A stretch of 64,000 nt of DNA. It comes from Galerina marginata. Its lineage: Eukaryota > Basidiomycota > Agaricomycetes > Agaricales > Galerinaceae. The notes below the pieces were generated by a model. It did not search any database. It was given only the letters and a program-made list of their open reading frames with translations, and was not told where the DNA came from. Below are positions 12,132-24,656 of the stretch, in pieces. The number at the start of each line of letters is the position of its first letter. Within the stretch, counting starts at the first letter, position 1. Location of the stretch: positions 248,001 to 312,000 of the forward strand of contig JAECYW010000010.1 of NCBI GenBank assembly GCA_023014335.1, written 5' to 3'. The translations under genes and the position numbers were made by a program.

Positions 12132-12528
12132 TTATTCCCCCTCCTTTTTCTCGGACATTGCGGATCACCAATTACTATGCACACTTGGACTTGAACTTTC
12201 TTAACAGCTTCACGATCTTTAATCCAATCACCTGCATCTCTTCCCACACTTCTTATGCAATTTTTTGAACATTAGAACTATTATAATCTTGTCGATGGTT
12301 GCTGTTACCCATTTTCAAAACTTAACACTACTTTGCGTCTCCTTGGACTGTATGCCCCTACTCTTTCATTCGATGCCTGTACTAAATGCCCATCAATTCA
12401 GAACATTGTCAATGGTTTTAGATGTCAATTGTTGTCAACCACCCAGTCCCGATTGTAATGGCGAAAATCCTTGAAAAGCTGGCAGACAGGTTATCCCGCT
12501 GCCAAGTCCCTTTGTCCCTTCCCAAGAC
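12132..12528. other. Intergenic between LEA2-like gene and tetraspanin
   Basis: About 400 nt containing AT-rich and pyrimidine-rich DNA. I see no gene; it presumably contains the tetraspanin promoter. Confidence 0.55.
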
Positions 12529-14148
12529 ATGCAACACCGTACTCCCTCGTTTTCGCGAGTGTCTATCAGCTCCAATGTACGAAGACGCTCGGTTGGCGCC
12601 ACAGCTCACAGAAACAACGCCGACCGCTTACCAATTGCGGAGCACGCTTTTCCGAGTGTACACTCGCAGCCCATAGTCTCTCTTGGCGCACACCCCGGCG
12701 AACCGACTGGCTACTTGCAGGCACCTCTTGATGTGTCACTGGATCGCTCTCGAAACGATTTGGTCGTTGCTGTTCATTCCGAAGGTCTGATATTACTTCG
12801 TTTCTTTGCCAATCAGTACCTAATTTAGAGGAGCAGAAGGATACCACGTATATTCCAGCTTGTCCGCGCCTCATGACATGTCGAGTCCCGGTCAAGACAG
12901 TGGAGAGTCTCAATTTGTCAACGTTACTCTCAATCTCGCCTCTTCCACGGGACATGCATCTTAGTGCGAACGACACTACGAATGCCGATGGGACTGTCAT
13001 TGATTCATCGGATTCCTCGCCGTCATCTAATGATCTTCCGCTCAGTATCCGAGTTGTTCACATCAACGATCGAGCTACGCCGTCGGACTCTGATGGCGAT
13101 TGTCAGCATCCCACAGAAAAGGCGAACCCGACATTGCACGGTCTCGATTTGGGCCATTCTGGTATCATTCCATCGGTAGGGACAACCCCTAACTTCACGA
13201 ACAAGTGGCCACGACCAAGGCCCATGAAATATTTCGCGGCCTTTCCGTTCGATTCGAAGGGTAGCGATATGGGACGCTTGGGATTGACTGGCGCACCAGC
13301 TCTCGAGGAAGGACGGCTTAGTCTGAGTTACCTGTCTAAATGGACTGGATTTAAGTGGTGCCTCTTCTTCTCCGTCATGTCTGTGTTTGCATGTGGCTGC
13401 GCGGGCTTGATCTCGGCCCTCATGACTTGGTTCAATGGTTAGTGCGAATCATCTTCACTTTGATCTGTCTAAACATACATGTTGTCAGCTTGGGACAAGG
13501 CAAATGTAATGTCCGTGGCGGACAAAGATATCCTCGTTCTTGTCACTTTGTCCGGCTGTGCTCTCCTCCTAACTTCGTTCATCGGCATCACTGGTACGCT
13601 CTTGAACTCTCGTCCCCTCCTCGCTATGTACACCATTCTGCTCTGGCCTGCATTTTTGTCGCTCCTCTCCATTGGCTACTACCAGCTACCGGCGTTCCCA
13701 TCATACCTTGGACAGCAAGCTGAGCCTATGCATGGAGTCGATACTACATGGCGATGGGTCGACAGCTCGTTCAAGATTCGCTCCAATGTTGCGGGTATTT
13801 CAGTTCCATGCACGAGGCCTTCCCCGAGCAAACGTTGTTATTTGCGCACAGCCGCTGCCTGGCTGCAAAGATGGGCTATTCGCGTTCGAGCGAGACAACC
13901 TTAAGGCCATCTGGAAAGCAGCATTTTCTGTCGCGCCCCTTCACCTACTCAACATCATCGTGGCCATTATCTGTGCGAACCATTCCACCAACCTGTTTGG
14001 AAAGCGCATCCTTCCGAAGCAGTATCGCTTGAGTCCTCATGATGTGAAGGCCGACGCGGAGAAGCTCGTCGGTGTCGCATTCGTTGACCCATCTAGTCCC
14101 GCTTTGTTTGCAGGGGAGAAAGCATTGATGATAGAAAAATCCGACTGA
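12529..14148 (+). CDS. Tetraspanin, basidiomycete Tsp2 type
   Basis: Three exons (12529-12784, about 12831-13437, 13489-14148) encode about 505 aa. A long Ser/Thr-rich cytosolic N terminus is followed by four membrane helices. TM1 is WCLFFSVMSVFACGCAGLIS, TM2 lies around LVLVTLSGCALLLTS, TM3 around LLAMYTILLWPAFLSLLSIG and TM4 around APLHLLNIIVAIICANH. The large extracellular loop has the signature CCG (LQCCGYFSSMHEAF) and the second cysteine pair (SKRCYLRT, PLPGCKDG). Tsp2 proteins occur in basidiomycete plasma membranes. The loop coding region changes frame four times in under 200 nt (near 13680, 13728, 13817, 13855), each repaired by removing one base. A fifth shift near 12969 is needed if the exon-2 acceptor is at 12830; an alternative acceptor at 12828 keeps exon 2 open but gives a less protein-like sequence. 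Confidence 0.8.
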
Positions 14149-14684
14149 AGGTTCCTGGAACCATGTGCAGCTTTGACTACCTGGAACGAAGACGCCTTCA
14201 TTGGGCTTTATATATTCAAAGACAAAAGACTCGGACTTAGATACATCACCTTGGAAAAATGAGGATCTGAAGTGCCAACAAGGAGAAGCGGATCGTATTT
14301 CCACAGCAACTGAGCTTAAAGGAAGGTCGTGAACTACGAGGTTGTGTGACTATAGTTATGGCATACAGCAATGAATAATTGGAAGAAATTCCCCCAGCCG
14401 CAGTCCGCTCACCGCAAATCAAAAAGCATGTCCGTGTGGAAGGTGAATGAGGCGTCGAACTTAATATGACTTCTTTCACTGTATTCGATGATACGATCGA
14501 CCTTGGCTCAATGTGAAGACTTTCTCTTAGGGGGTAGGAATACGGGATCCCTGATAGGTTGAAAGAGGGACTAAAAGGTGAATCGGGTATGGTGCCGGTT
14601 TTTTTCCTGCATGAAAGGAAATGAGAAGGAGCAGATATTTAACGCGGTTTATCTAAGGCGGAATCGATCGTACCGTATTCAAAA
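14149..14684. other. Intergenic, convergent gene ends
   Basis: Between the tetraspanin stop and the stop of the minus-strand membrane protein gene. No gene is evident. Confidence 0.5.
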
Positions 14685-15955
14685 TCAGGTAGCTTTCTCG
14701 GAGTCCGAAGAATATTTGAAATCCTCGGCCATGCTTTCCTTGTAACTAGGAGTTATCTCAAGTTCATACATAGCATAGTGTCCGTCCATTGGGAGAGGCG
14801 CTGATTGAGATAATGGAGATCTGATATTAAGTGCCGGGCACGATGTCCAGTTACGCATAGTCTGCCTGTTTCTGCGTCTCAATACACAGTGAAGCAAAGC
14901 CACCGCTAAAATTAAGATGCAAAGTGCGCAGACCGAGACTAGTTTCGATAGAAATAAAACTTTAAGCTCTCAAATGGAATCTGTCATTCTCACCAACGAA
15001 TATTGTGTCAAGTATGTTGTCTTCAAGTGTCTGGGATGGAGATTGTCTTCGAAAAACAGTGAAAGGCATGAAGGAACAGAGAAGAATTAATTAAAGCCAA
15101 AGGAACCTACCCACATTTCAGTCTTTATAGTCCGCATTACATATAGGTCCAACAGGTTGCTGCCCATTTGAGTTCGAGTCATAATGGCACCAAACCTTCG
15201 GAAGCGTCAAAGGATATCTGAAAATAGCGCAAAAGATGGGTGAGGGCATATCATAGGAGGCATGAATAACTCGCCTAGCAAGATGAAAGTCACTCATGCA
15301 TACACCATGTCAGCGGGGAAGCATGTAATCTCGGAATATAGACTGAACTTCGAAGAGTGGTCACAATCGGAAATCCGACAAGTTCCGAAGTTAAATAAGC
15401 GCTAGGCAGTGGTTATCGCATTCACATGGACTTGGATGCTGGCGTCATAATAGGGCGCTGAGTGTCATCCAGTCGCGCTGGGTGTCAAGTCTGGACAGTT
15501 GACGCATAAGACCCAATCTTCTGTGATATGATAATACCCAATCGAAGATGTGCGGTAACCTGAAATCGGATTGCGCAATCGATAAAGCCAGTGTGTTCGG
15601 CGCCTATTTCGCGAGTATTGCCAACCATCTTTGCTTCGGGATCTGAATGCGGTCCTCAAGATATCATCGCAATCTCTCAGGTTGGCCCAAGACTTAGGAA
15701 GTGTGATCTGTCATACTTGGAAGGGTAGGTGCAACACCTCAAGCACACTACTGTCCTCCAAGCTGTGAACTTCTGCCAGGAGCCAGACGAAACTGGGGTC
15801 CATTTGAAAAAAGGGCCCCAGTCTTCGGATGGAGCATGAATGAGTATTGTAGGAGACGTCTGTATACTGACAAGAGGATCCGCATTTGCACCAGTAATCG
15901 GAAGGAAAGGTTGCCAGCGAGGGAAGGAGGCGACCAAGGCGATTAGGTAAACCGT
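14685..15955 (-). CDS. Putative signal-peptide, single-pass membrane protein; gene model broken
   Basis: The 3' exon (14938-14685) is well supported. It encodes a hydrophobic helix (VSVCALCILILAVALLHCVL) followed by Arg-rich residues and an acidic cytosolic tail. It joins through a GT-AG intron to an exon ending in EDNILDTIFV. Upstream, near 15955-15760, is a hydrophobic leader (VYLIALVASFP) followed by an extracellular-like segment beginning NADPLVSIQTSP. A frame break near 15770 separates this from a continuing stretch (SLEDSSVLEVLHLPFQ). The middle exons (about 15660-15100) cannot be joined in one frame. The layout resembles a widespread basidiomycete class of secreted-domain plus single-helix proteins of unknown function. 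No start codon is identified. Confidence 0.4.
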
Positions 15956-16320
15956 CACTTGTTCACACTGAGGACTGTGTACATACTTGTTCAAGAAAAC
16001 TTGCAAGCTTGACTGATAACCTCAGCTGGCATTTGTTTGGTATCGAGGTCAGCCAGTATTGCCGCATAGACTAGTACCGCGGTTGTTTTATTCCGCATCT
16101 GACCGAGGGTTCGGATACCACGAGCATTGAGCGACGGACTCAAGGATACTCACGCCAATTATACGGTACGGGTACGTACTCGTATTCCTGTGCTCATCTT
16201 GTCGACATCCTGTACTCATCTGATCGGAATATTCATAACATTATCATTACCGTGGTATAGGGTTCGTTGATAATCAGAGTTGTCGCTGTCCTCGGGCTCC
16301 TTTGCAAACACCGTGGGTCC
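15956..16320. other. Intergenic between broken membrane protein gene and AA9
   Basis: Upstream of the membrane-protein fragment and downstream of the AA9 stop codon. An in-frame start for the former could lie here but I could not define one. Nothing else is recognised. Confidence 0.45.
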
Positions 16321-17686
16321 TCAGCCCTGCCACACTGCAGGTCCAGCTAATTGGTTGTGTTGGAAGGAAATGTACATCAACGCTAAATCTTGAAATGAGC
16401 GCCCAGTTACTTACGAGCCTTGTACCCTGAAAATCCGGCTGGGACATTATAAATATCTGGAGTCGTGGGATCATGGTAAGCATGGGCGCTTATTCAGACC
16501 AATAGGACTCACTGATCAAAATGCCTGGGTCAGCGGCGGAGTAGGCGCCTATCAAAAAAAATCATCGTGCTAGAACCGGCGGATTGCTAGGAGAAGCAAG
16601 GCATAGATGCATACCAGGGAAAGATACGGTTGGACTTGGTTTTCCGCTGCCTCCTCCCACAACGTTGATTTGAGCACAGCCAATGTAAAACTAGGAATCC
16701 AAGGCCGAGAGCATTTAAGAGAATGCGAAGACAGCCCTGCTCTATAAAACTTGCCTGTGCGCCTCCTGAGGTGCTCGCAGCATGCAGGGCAATTTGTTCA
16801 CCTGTACCCAACTTGAATCAGTTACAAGAGTGCGTTTCAATGCTGAAATCCAACCTCTTAATAGATATTGACTATTTACAGTGCCATGAGGCATGATTTA
16901 ACTTTTCCAACGAAGGGCCTGCACGTACCCATTCGGCGTGCTTTTTGGAATGGTGAAGTTGAATCTGTCAATATCTGTGGAAACCGCTCATAAGGTCGTC
17001 ATTTTAAGCGAGTGATATTTGGCTTACTTGCGGAATCAAAGACGAATCCAGTACTGGCACTCCATTTTGGCGCCCACTCCCATATCTTAAACCTGGCCAA
17101 CCCGAAGCAAACTCAGTAAAAAACTAAAGACGTGAAGGGACGATATTGAGGCTAACCATGATTTCCCCAGACCTGCGCTGTTCGAATTTGCGGCGGGGCT
17201 TGCAGCTGTCAGGTATGCGGAGAAGTACTGACAAAAAGTTTTGGATAAAATTTACTGATAATGGGTTTTGACGTGGACTCACACCGGGGTGACCCATGGA
17301 ATTATCCGCCTTGAAGCCCACTGTCGAGCCTGCGGTTACCGTGGCGATTCCTGCACTTGTAGCAGAGGTTGAATCCAGCTCGTAGCATCGGATCGCCTGG
17401 CTCGTGACATCGGTAACCTTCGAATCGTTGCCTGTTAAGCATACAGACAGCAAAGATACAGGTATCGGGGACGTACAGGTCCTTGACTGTAATGGTTGGC
17501 TGTCATCCGAACGTATTGCCAGTCGGCAGAGACAACGTTGTTCGCGATTAAATCGGGGAATGTGTCTATCCAAACAACCCCGGTGAGTAAACAAATCTGT
17601 ATATTTAAAATCCCAAACATGAAGGACATACAGTGTGCATTGGCAATATTTACCAACGCAACCACCACGAATGCCAAAATATTCAT
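16321..17686 (-). CDS. Lytic polysaccharide monooxygenase, family AA9
   Basis: AA9 enzymes are secreted copper enzymes that oxidatively cleave cellulose and related glucans. Twelve exons (17686-17632, 17565-17477, 17417-17283, 17227-17157, 17092-17028, 16974-16929, 16871-16855, 16801-16755, 16690-16615, 16548-16513, 16456-16415, 16346-16321) join without any frame correction to 234 aa. A signal peptide (MNILAFVVVALVNIANA) precedes His1 of the mature protein, the N-terminal copper-brace ligand (HYTFPDLI). The second copper His is in MGHPGYFSAY, and the CAQINV motif with the axial-Tyr region follows. AA9 hallmarks HYSQGPVTDVTS and WEWAPKW are present. No CBM1 follows, so this is a single-domain enzyme. 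The intron at 16754-16691 has a GC donor (GCAAGT), and exon 7 is only 17 nt. Confidence 0.93.
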
Positions 17687-17731
17687 TTTTCGTAGACTGG
17701 ATGGGACCGAACAAGGGCGTTGACTTTCACA

Positions 17732-17739
17732 TTATATAC
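17732..17739 (-). promoter_or_regulatory. TATA-like element upstream of AA9
   Basis: On the minus strand a TATATAAT sequence lies about 46 nt upstream of the AA9 start codon, a spacing compatible with a TATA box for a tightly regulated secreted enzyme. The assignment rests only on sequence and position. Confidence 0.4.
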
Positions 17740-19218
17740 TTTTCCCTCTGAAGATCACATCCATTTATCCGCTGATTTGAATGCGATGTCACTGGGCTGC
17801 TAATCGGAAATTTGTAGGACCGAAAATCAGCCAAGAAACCAACTTTCTATCGCGCTTTGCCTTGATCTCGCTGTCGATGCGGCCAAGCAGGTGAGCCTTT
17901 CCCCTAAGCTTATTTCCGCGAGAAGGAGGCTGAGGAGCAACTGGAAGTTACCCTGGATCACATGCGTACCGCTCTGCTTCTCGGTGAAGGAGTTGGAGCA
18001 GAAAATCTTCTTCGACCCGTCAACTGAACAGGAGTAGCCGACGTTGAACCGGGTATTATCAGTTCTGTCTCGCTCGCGGTCTAAGTTCTAAATACCCGAG
18101 CTTAAAGTGGATTAGTTGATAAAGCTTTCTCTGTGCCTTCTCGTGGAGTAGAGGAGGAGGAGGAGATCGGATTTAGACCAAAAGCACGGCATTGAACGGA
18201 CCGCATTCCGGACACGGTATCTGAAATGGTGCACCCAGCAGTACCTGCAACACCAGACTCCTCCGCCGATATTCCCCAAGCAACCACTGTCGACGTTAAA
18301 GCAAACCTGCGAAAATAGGACAACTGTAAGTGAAGTAGTAGTGAAGTATGCCGCTCATCCAAGGGGATGGCGTTCAAGGCAATATTTGGGCAATATGCAT
18401 TCCCATCCTTTAATATCCGACTTTTGTTGCGTTGTGGCATATGCAACCAGCTTACACTCATGAAATTGACTTGTCAGACTTCAATGCAACGAATTTCAGA
18501 TACAGCAGTCACTCTAGCACGGCTGGCAGTACCGTTACCGTATCCTTTCCAAGAACAACTTGAACACGCTAAAGAGGGGCTGAGTATGTTAGACCAGGCA
18601 AATCCAATAGTTAGGGAAGGGTGTACAAAGCCACATCGATGGATAGGAATATGGGTATGACCCAAAAAAAGAAAGTCTTTTTGGACAGGTTTGCAAATGA
18701 CTACACTCAGAAGACTGAACAAAACAAGGGAGTTCAGTAATATGAAAAGAGACCGAAGTTCGTGATAGGCAACGCAACGAACCTCTGTGGTAACGACTAT
18801 TATCAGTTGGTGAGAGAAGAATACTTGAGGTGCTTGGAATTAGGGACGCTGGGAAAGTATGCCTTGTGAACAAATATGGCAAAGCAATTCTCGACGCGGT
18901 TACCACGTGACATTCGTCGCAGGACTGAAACTTCAAAGTGGTCTTCCCTGGGTCTTCCAAATTTGCCGCAATATTTGACCTACTAAGTACCGTGGTGTGC
19001 TGTGATTCTCCTGGAGATTCATGTGTTGAAACCATCTCGTGAGTCGTCGCGTTAACCCCTAGGAGAACTCTGGACTCCAGCATCCAGTGCGTATGTTCAC
19101 ATCGAAATCGGACGCTGCAATTAACAGAATCTACTCCAGGTCATATCTCGGTTATTCCGGTATAAAATCCAGATTACATTGTTTCCACGGTTTTCTTCGT
19201 AGATCAAACTTTCAGGAG
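17740..19218. other. Divergent region between AA9 and WDR7-like gene
   Basis: Besides the coding-like remnants noted separately, this 1.5 kb holds presumed promoters of the two divergent genes. The 164-aa minus-strand open frame at 18589-19083 has no recognisable content. Confidence 0.45.
17842..18312 (+). pseudogene. Coding-like remnants of an unidentified gene
   Basis: Several short plus-strand stretches read like real protein but do not join in one frame. They are an aliphatic helix ending DLAVDAAKQ at a GTGAG donor, an amphipathic segment (FREKEAEEQLEVTLDHM) ending in a stop near 18028, and a Pro/Ser/Thr segment (PAVPATPDSSADIPQATTVD) ending in a stop near 18319. Another helical stretch follows at about 18495-18620 (PYPFQEQLEHAKEGL). 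I cannot name the family. They may be exons of one decayed or poorly sequenced gene. Confidence 0.25.
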
Positions 19219-22200
19219 ATGGACACCCGAAGATCGACTGACTTCCAGATCCCACTTACCTTCCCAAGTGTAGCGTTCCTGCAAAACGAGTTGTCCGACA
19301 ATTATGAGTCCGGAAGCGTTTTAGAAGCGAGTCTGGCGAAATCGAAGCCGACCGTCTTGGAATACTGTGGCCTGCCAAATTCTCAGTCTCTACCAGAGAA
19401 CGAAAAGGATGGATTGGTGCTTGGTTGCCAAGACGGGACGGTGTACGTTTTACATCGTTTGCCTCCTTTAGTCCCCACAACGATCGGCCCTCAAGCCCTT
19501 CAAATCGACGAGCCTTTGAGACTAAAGAACCCGTCACGTCTTTCCAAGTCTTCGCATCCCAATTCACATTCTATGTCACCCGCTGCGCCATCTCTCACTC
19601 ATTCCCCGGCTTTTAATGTCACTGCAAAACCTCGAGTGGTTTCAGGCGTTACTGCCGAACAGGTGGAAGCACCCAAGAATTATGTAGACTTCGAAGACGA
19701 GCCAGATAAATTAAAAGACATTCTTAAAGGCAAGAATCCACGAGAAAGGCACTCAGTTTCCGAAACCAGTTCAGATAGGACTCCGAAATCGGCCGCATCG
19801 TCTGTCATTGAACCCGTACCTATCTCGAAACGCAAAAGTGGGCCACCTAGGTCGTTACTGTCGGCCACTAATTCCAGGGCTCCCACACCTCCATCCTTTT
19901 CTGCACCGGCTTCCCCAAGGGAACAAGATTGTATTTCTCCTCCTGAACTTGTTTCTTCATGGACGTTGCGCTATCACATCATTCCCTCTCGTTCCGGTTC
20001 TGGATATGCCGTGAAATCCATTCAGTTTCTGAACGAGGATCGCTTCTTTGCTATTCTTCAGGCAACTGGGTGAGGGACAGTTGTTTACACTAGACCGATC
20101 ACACTAATCTAGCCATCAAGAGATCTTTATGTATTTTCATCTGACGATGGGGCTTGCGTTGCTTCATTTTGTGTCGGCGAGGAGCCGTACCAGCATTCAT
20201 CCACCGGGATTAAGGAGCGTCAGAAACGCGACATATGGATGTGGTCCAATCTGGCGGTGTCATACATCGAAGAGGTACGTTTTTTCGCCCAGTTGTATAA
20301 TGTAAGCTCATCATGCATCGCATATAGTCTGTTATTCTGGTCGTTACAGCAGCCAATGATAGCGACGAATGTGCACTCACGGCAGATACGGACGAGGGTA
20401 CATCTCACACATCTCGGTGTGTTCTGCTGGACTTTGTAACAACTCCTTCGGAGGTGCAACTTCACAAATTGGGACAGTGGGATTTAGATGGCCCTGCTAA
20501 AGGCGACGGGATCTATAGGGAACCTGATGGTGTGTTCTTTGTAATTCGACGAGAGCATGCTTTGTACTTACACGACTTGAATACTTGCAGGCACTTTTAC
20601 ATTCTTTTCCACAAGTCACGATGGTCACTTCATTGTCCGAAAGTTCACCTTACGAGCTCCTCTGCCTTCCCTTCCCAAAGTCTCTTCTGCGTCCCATCCA
20701 GACAGCGAGGGGAATCACCACCACGGGCCCCATCTGTCGACATTGCCCATTCCTAACCCCTTCAAAGCCATTATGTCTCGCTCCACTGAACATTTACCAC
20801 TGAATGATAGCGAAGTTCGGAGCCTAACTAGAAGCGATTCCAAACCTTTCCTTTCTGAACCGCTGCGACATCGGGATGCTGATACCAGATACGGCCTTGT
20901 CTGGTTTAAAGACTCGCCAGTTATCAAACGGAAAGCTTTCTGGGATAGCCTGGACTCATCGAGAGATATCTGTAAGTCATGTCAACCTTCATAAACAACT
21001 TAGGAATTCACAGTTGTCTTGGAAGTTGTTTGAATACTCCCAGCAGTCAATGACGCTCCTCTTCCAAGGAGAAGCGACAGGGATTCAAGATGCTTATTTG
21101 GTCAGAAGACGAGATGTATGCCCTTTCCTTTGAGGTATCACCAATTATTTTCACTGTTTTGGAATCACGTACGATTCTCTTTATCCAGGACCGTGTAGAA
21201 GTATACCAAATCAAGGTTGTCAACGCAGATAACGAAGGAGGTAGACAACATTCGTCCGACGTCACCATCATCTTTGCATACTCAGTAAGTCATACGCACG
21301 GGAGTTCGGACTTGTCCTCTTGATCCTCACATTTCCATGCCTGGAACAGGCCAGAACTTATCCGCACATTATACATCGGCGAACACGACGCTCTTGAATT
21401 CACTCATGGATCGCTCATTACTACTGCCTCCTCACAAGACCAACGAGCACAAACAATTTTCTCGTATAATATTTCAGAAATGAAAGACTCTCAAAGCCCT
21501 CAAGATCTTCTTCGAGTCCTTTGGCGCACTGCAGAAGCGATGCCCAGTCTTCCAAAAATCACTTTAACCTCTACCTTGCCGTTAGAGCTAGAGTTGATAG
21601 TTCAGGGATATTGTAAGGTCACTAGTGACTGTGGTGAAAATTTCTTCTGACTTTTTTCCATGTAGCGGATGGCATTTTACGTCGCTTCTCGCTTGCCCAA
21701 ATGGCGCGCAAATCCGACCAGCCTGTTTCAACTTTGTCCTCGATGAAAACATCAAACCCTCCACTAAGCGGTCACGTCGTTGGACTTCATGTAGTTCAGA
21801 ATCCTAGAACGAGGGAAAGATATATAGTTGGGGGTGCCGATGATGGGTCTATTGGGTTTTGGTCGTTGAAGTAATTTCGACGTCATCCATTACGTGCAGC
21901 TCTGACTTCTTCATTGCAGTACATTTGAGCTTGTTGCTCGATGGTCGATCTTTGTTACTCCCCTTGCCAAAGTTGTGCAGTTTGAAGCAGAAACGACGGG
22001 GCCATTGCGAGGCTGCGCATTGTGCATCTCTCGGGACGGCACCATTGCTGTCATTGTTATCGATGGTTTTCATTTGTAATCCGTTTTTCTTCTATTTTGA
22101 ATGAGCGATTTTAACTAAGAGATCCCTTTAGCCGTTATCTCGTCCCTGGGTCTGCCGCCCCACTGAAACGCATATGCCTGGGCGGCAATAATTTATTGGC

Positions 22201-24513
22201 TATTTATGGGGACCATCAAGCCAGATTGTGGGATGCCCAGACCAAAGAGTTATGGAGGTCTTTTGAGGAAGACAAAGCCGAAGAACTTCTGGCTCAAGGA
22301 GGGTGGACCCAATTGTGAGTGATTTCAAGTTGGTTTTTATTGGTGCCCATATTTTTGTAGGACCCTTGAGAATGATGCTTGTTTACCAAAAACTCTTTGG
22401 ACTTCGGTGGCTGGTTCCTTCGACGGACAAGATGCTGGTGGGTTCGATCTCGGGTTTATCCTCTTCTCTGTCTCTAACACTTCCTAGCTGCCTCGCTTTT
22501 GCTCAATCTGGAACGGGTAATAGTTGATTCGATTTCAGTTACCAAAACGATCAGCACAAGCAGGGACGAAGTTCGCGAGATATTATTGGCCCTCGACCGG
22601 CTGCGACTAATTCTCTCGGCTCTTCTCACTCCAGGATTGAATGAAGGCGTGGATTCGATATGTTACGGCAAACTGGGTGCATATCCATCGTCTGCTATCG
22701 TTGGTCTATGGAGGTAAGTGTTAATTACGTAATTGTTACAGTCCTACCCTTACGCTGTCGTAGCGGTGAATCAACCACTCTGTTCCAGTCGACCCAACCA
22801 CAGGACGTGTGGTGCCTGTCACCGAATATAACTGCATCTCGAGCATTGGCTGTAATCGCAGTTCTCAGGGCAATGAGTCTGTTTGAAGGTATACCCGTTT
22901 CTGATTTCCAGCACTACATCTTGGCCCTGCTAAGATGATTCTGTTTGCCTAGAATTGACGGAAGGTGCTAATACTGTCATTTCGTTCTACACGCAATCAC
23001 TCGGAGCCTGTGTCGGTCCCCAATTTAAGGCCCCAAGCCTCCAGTTTCTCGGTCGTCTCTGGTTTGAAGCATCAAGTGAGAAACGAGTCCTTATGATCCT
23101 CTAAACGATTACCGACGTCATCTAGACGAACTACGGCAACCAATCCGAACTCTATTCGATGCAACTATTGCTAATATGCCAGATGAGGAATCTATCATGG
23201 TAGCTGAGAAATGGCAACACCACGGCACGTCCTTGTTCCATGACCCACTTTAGATTTTAACTGTTACCCTTTACAGTTCCTTCTTTGCAGCCTGATGCGG
23301 AGAAAGAAACTATGAATGCGGCGTTGGCGTTGTTCATCTGTGGCTGTATCGCCTCTGAAAAATATAGCCTGTTATCCACCAGGTGAGATCGTCTTATAAA
23401 TTTCCAACGCTTTTCTGTTACCAGCAATTTCACTGAAAATGCCTCATTTTCTAGTGCCCTAACCGACATATCTAAGTCCATCAGTCTATATTTGAACGAT
23501 GAGAAATCTATTTATCGTATCCTCGCCATCGACTTGTGTTCTCGTGGTTTCAATGTTTGGCAGCATTACATCGACGCGATGGAAATCCTGAGGTCGCTTT
23601 TTGATCTGGCAACAAATGTGCGGAAGGACTCAATATCCGTTCAGAACATCAGCGCACAGGCTAGGTTGGCTGTACTATTGATTGCATCCAATAACATGCC
23701 CCTGTTCATGGGCACACTCTGTCTCGACATACTGTCACCACCAAGTACAGAGCATCAACGCTCGGTGTTGCAGATTCTTGCCTTTTTGATCAGAAAGGTT
23801 CAATTTCAACCATGTTCTTTGACTGCATTTTAATGCCGCTTGCTTTTCAGCGACCTCATATTTTGCAACCAAGTCTTCCTCGGTTGATGGAGGCTGTTGT
23901 CAAGTCTCTGGATCCCAATGCGACCTCCAACCGGGAACAGGTTCTAGACACTGCGACTGAAATCATTGGCTATGTTGTCAAAACGTTTGTCCATCCTCCT
24001 GAGAACTTAATTTCGATTTTAATCCCTGGTCAGGTTCCCCACTGTGGACTTCCACATGGCTACGCAGCGGCTTGCAGTAGGCACCAACGAAGGCGCCGTC
24101 GTCATGTACGACTTGAAAACTGCCATTCGTCTCTATGTCCTTGAGAGTCACAAAAAGCCAATAACAGCATGCAGCTTTTGTGCCGATGGACGACGTCTGG
24201 TCACTATATCTTTGAAAGAATCGACAGTTCTTGTGTGGAAGGTCGGATCAAGTTTTGCGAGTTTCTTCAATCCTGGTGCGCCACCGCGTCAAGGCCATGG
24301 AGGATCGCAACCATTCAAGACCTTAAGTTTCAATATCGGCTCTGAAGGTGAGGGAAGACCGTTTCATTGGTGTTTTTGTGATATTGACGAAGTCTGGCCT
24401 TCCAAGCGGACATGTCAACTGCTGAAACACTTGACCTCGTCAGTGTGGAGTGGATCGCTGATCGCAGTGTAAGGGTGAAAATACGACAGAGCATTTTGAC
24501 TTTCAGCACTTGA
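19219..24513 (+). CDS. WD40-repeat protein, WDR7 / rabconnectin-3 beta-like
   Basis: WDR7-type proteins partner with DmX/Rav1 proteins in V-ATPase assembly or regulation. Twenty exons from 19219-20069 to 24407-24513 give about 1420 aa. The N-terminal half has WD motifs (DGLVLGCQDGTVYVLHR, GDLYVFSSDDGACVASF, YIVGGADDGSIGFWSL, LLAIYGDHQARLWDA) interrupted by a Ser/Pro-rich insert. The centre is helical and armadillo-like. The C terminus returns to WD repeats (TQRLAVGTNEGAVVMYDL, SLKESTVLVWKVGS), as in WDR7. Single extra bases are inferred near 20971, 21084 and 21349. The intron after 23224 has GC instead of GT at its 5' end. The first Met at 19219 follows an AG, so an additional 5' exon is possible. 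The link to WDR7 rests on domain order and the C-terminal repeats. Confidence 0.8.
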
Positions 24514-24656
24514 TAATATTCAAGGCCATCTGTGCACAATCAGGAATGAAAGTGACTTATTGGGACTTTGTATAACCCTCGTACATTTTTCATCAAAATT
24601 TTTACCATTTACAACTGCATCACCGAGTACAGAAATAATTTGTCGTAAGCAGACTC

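Noticed and set aside
12529..14148. Calling the tetraspanin a pseudogene
   Set aside because: All diagnostic residues are conserved between the frame hops and no substitution-type stop is seen; base-calling errors explain it better.
18589..19083. 164-codon minus-strand frame
   Set aside because: Cys/Ser-rich random-looking sequence without motifs, lying in the presumed promoter of the WDR7-like gene.
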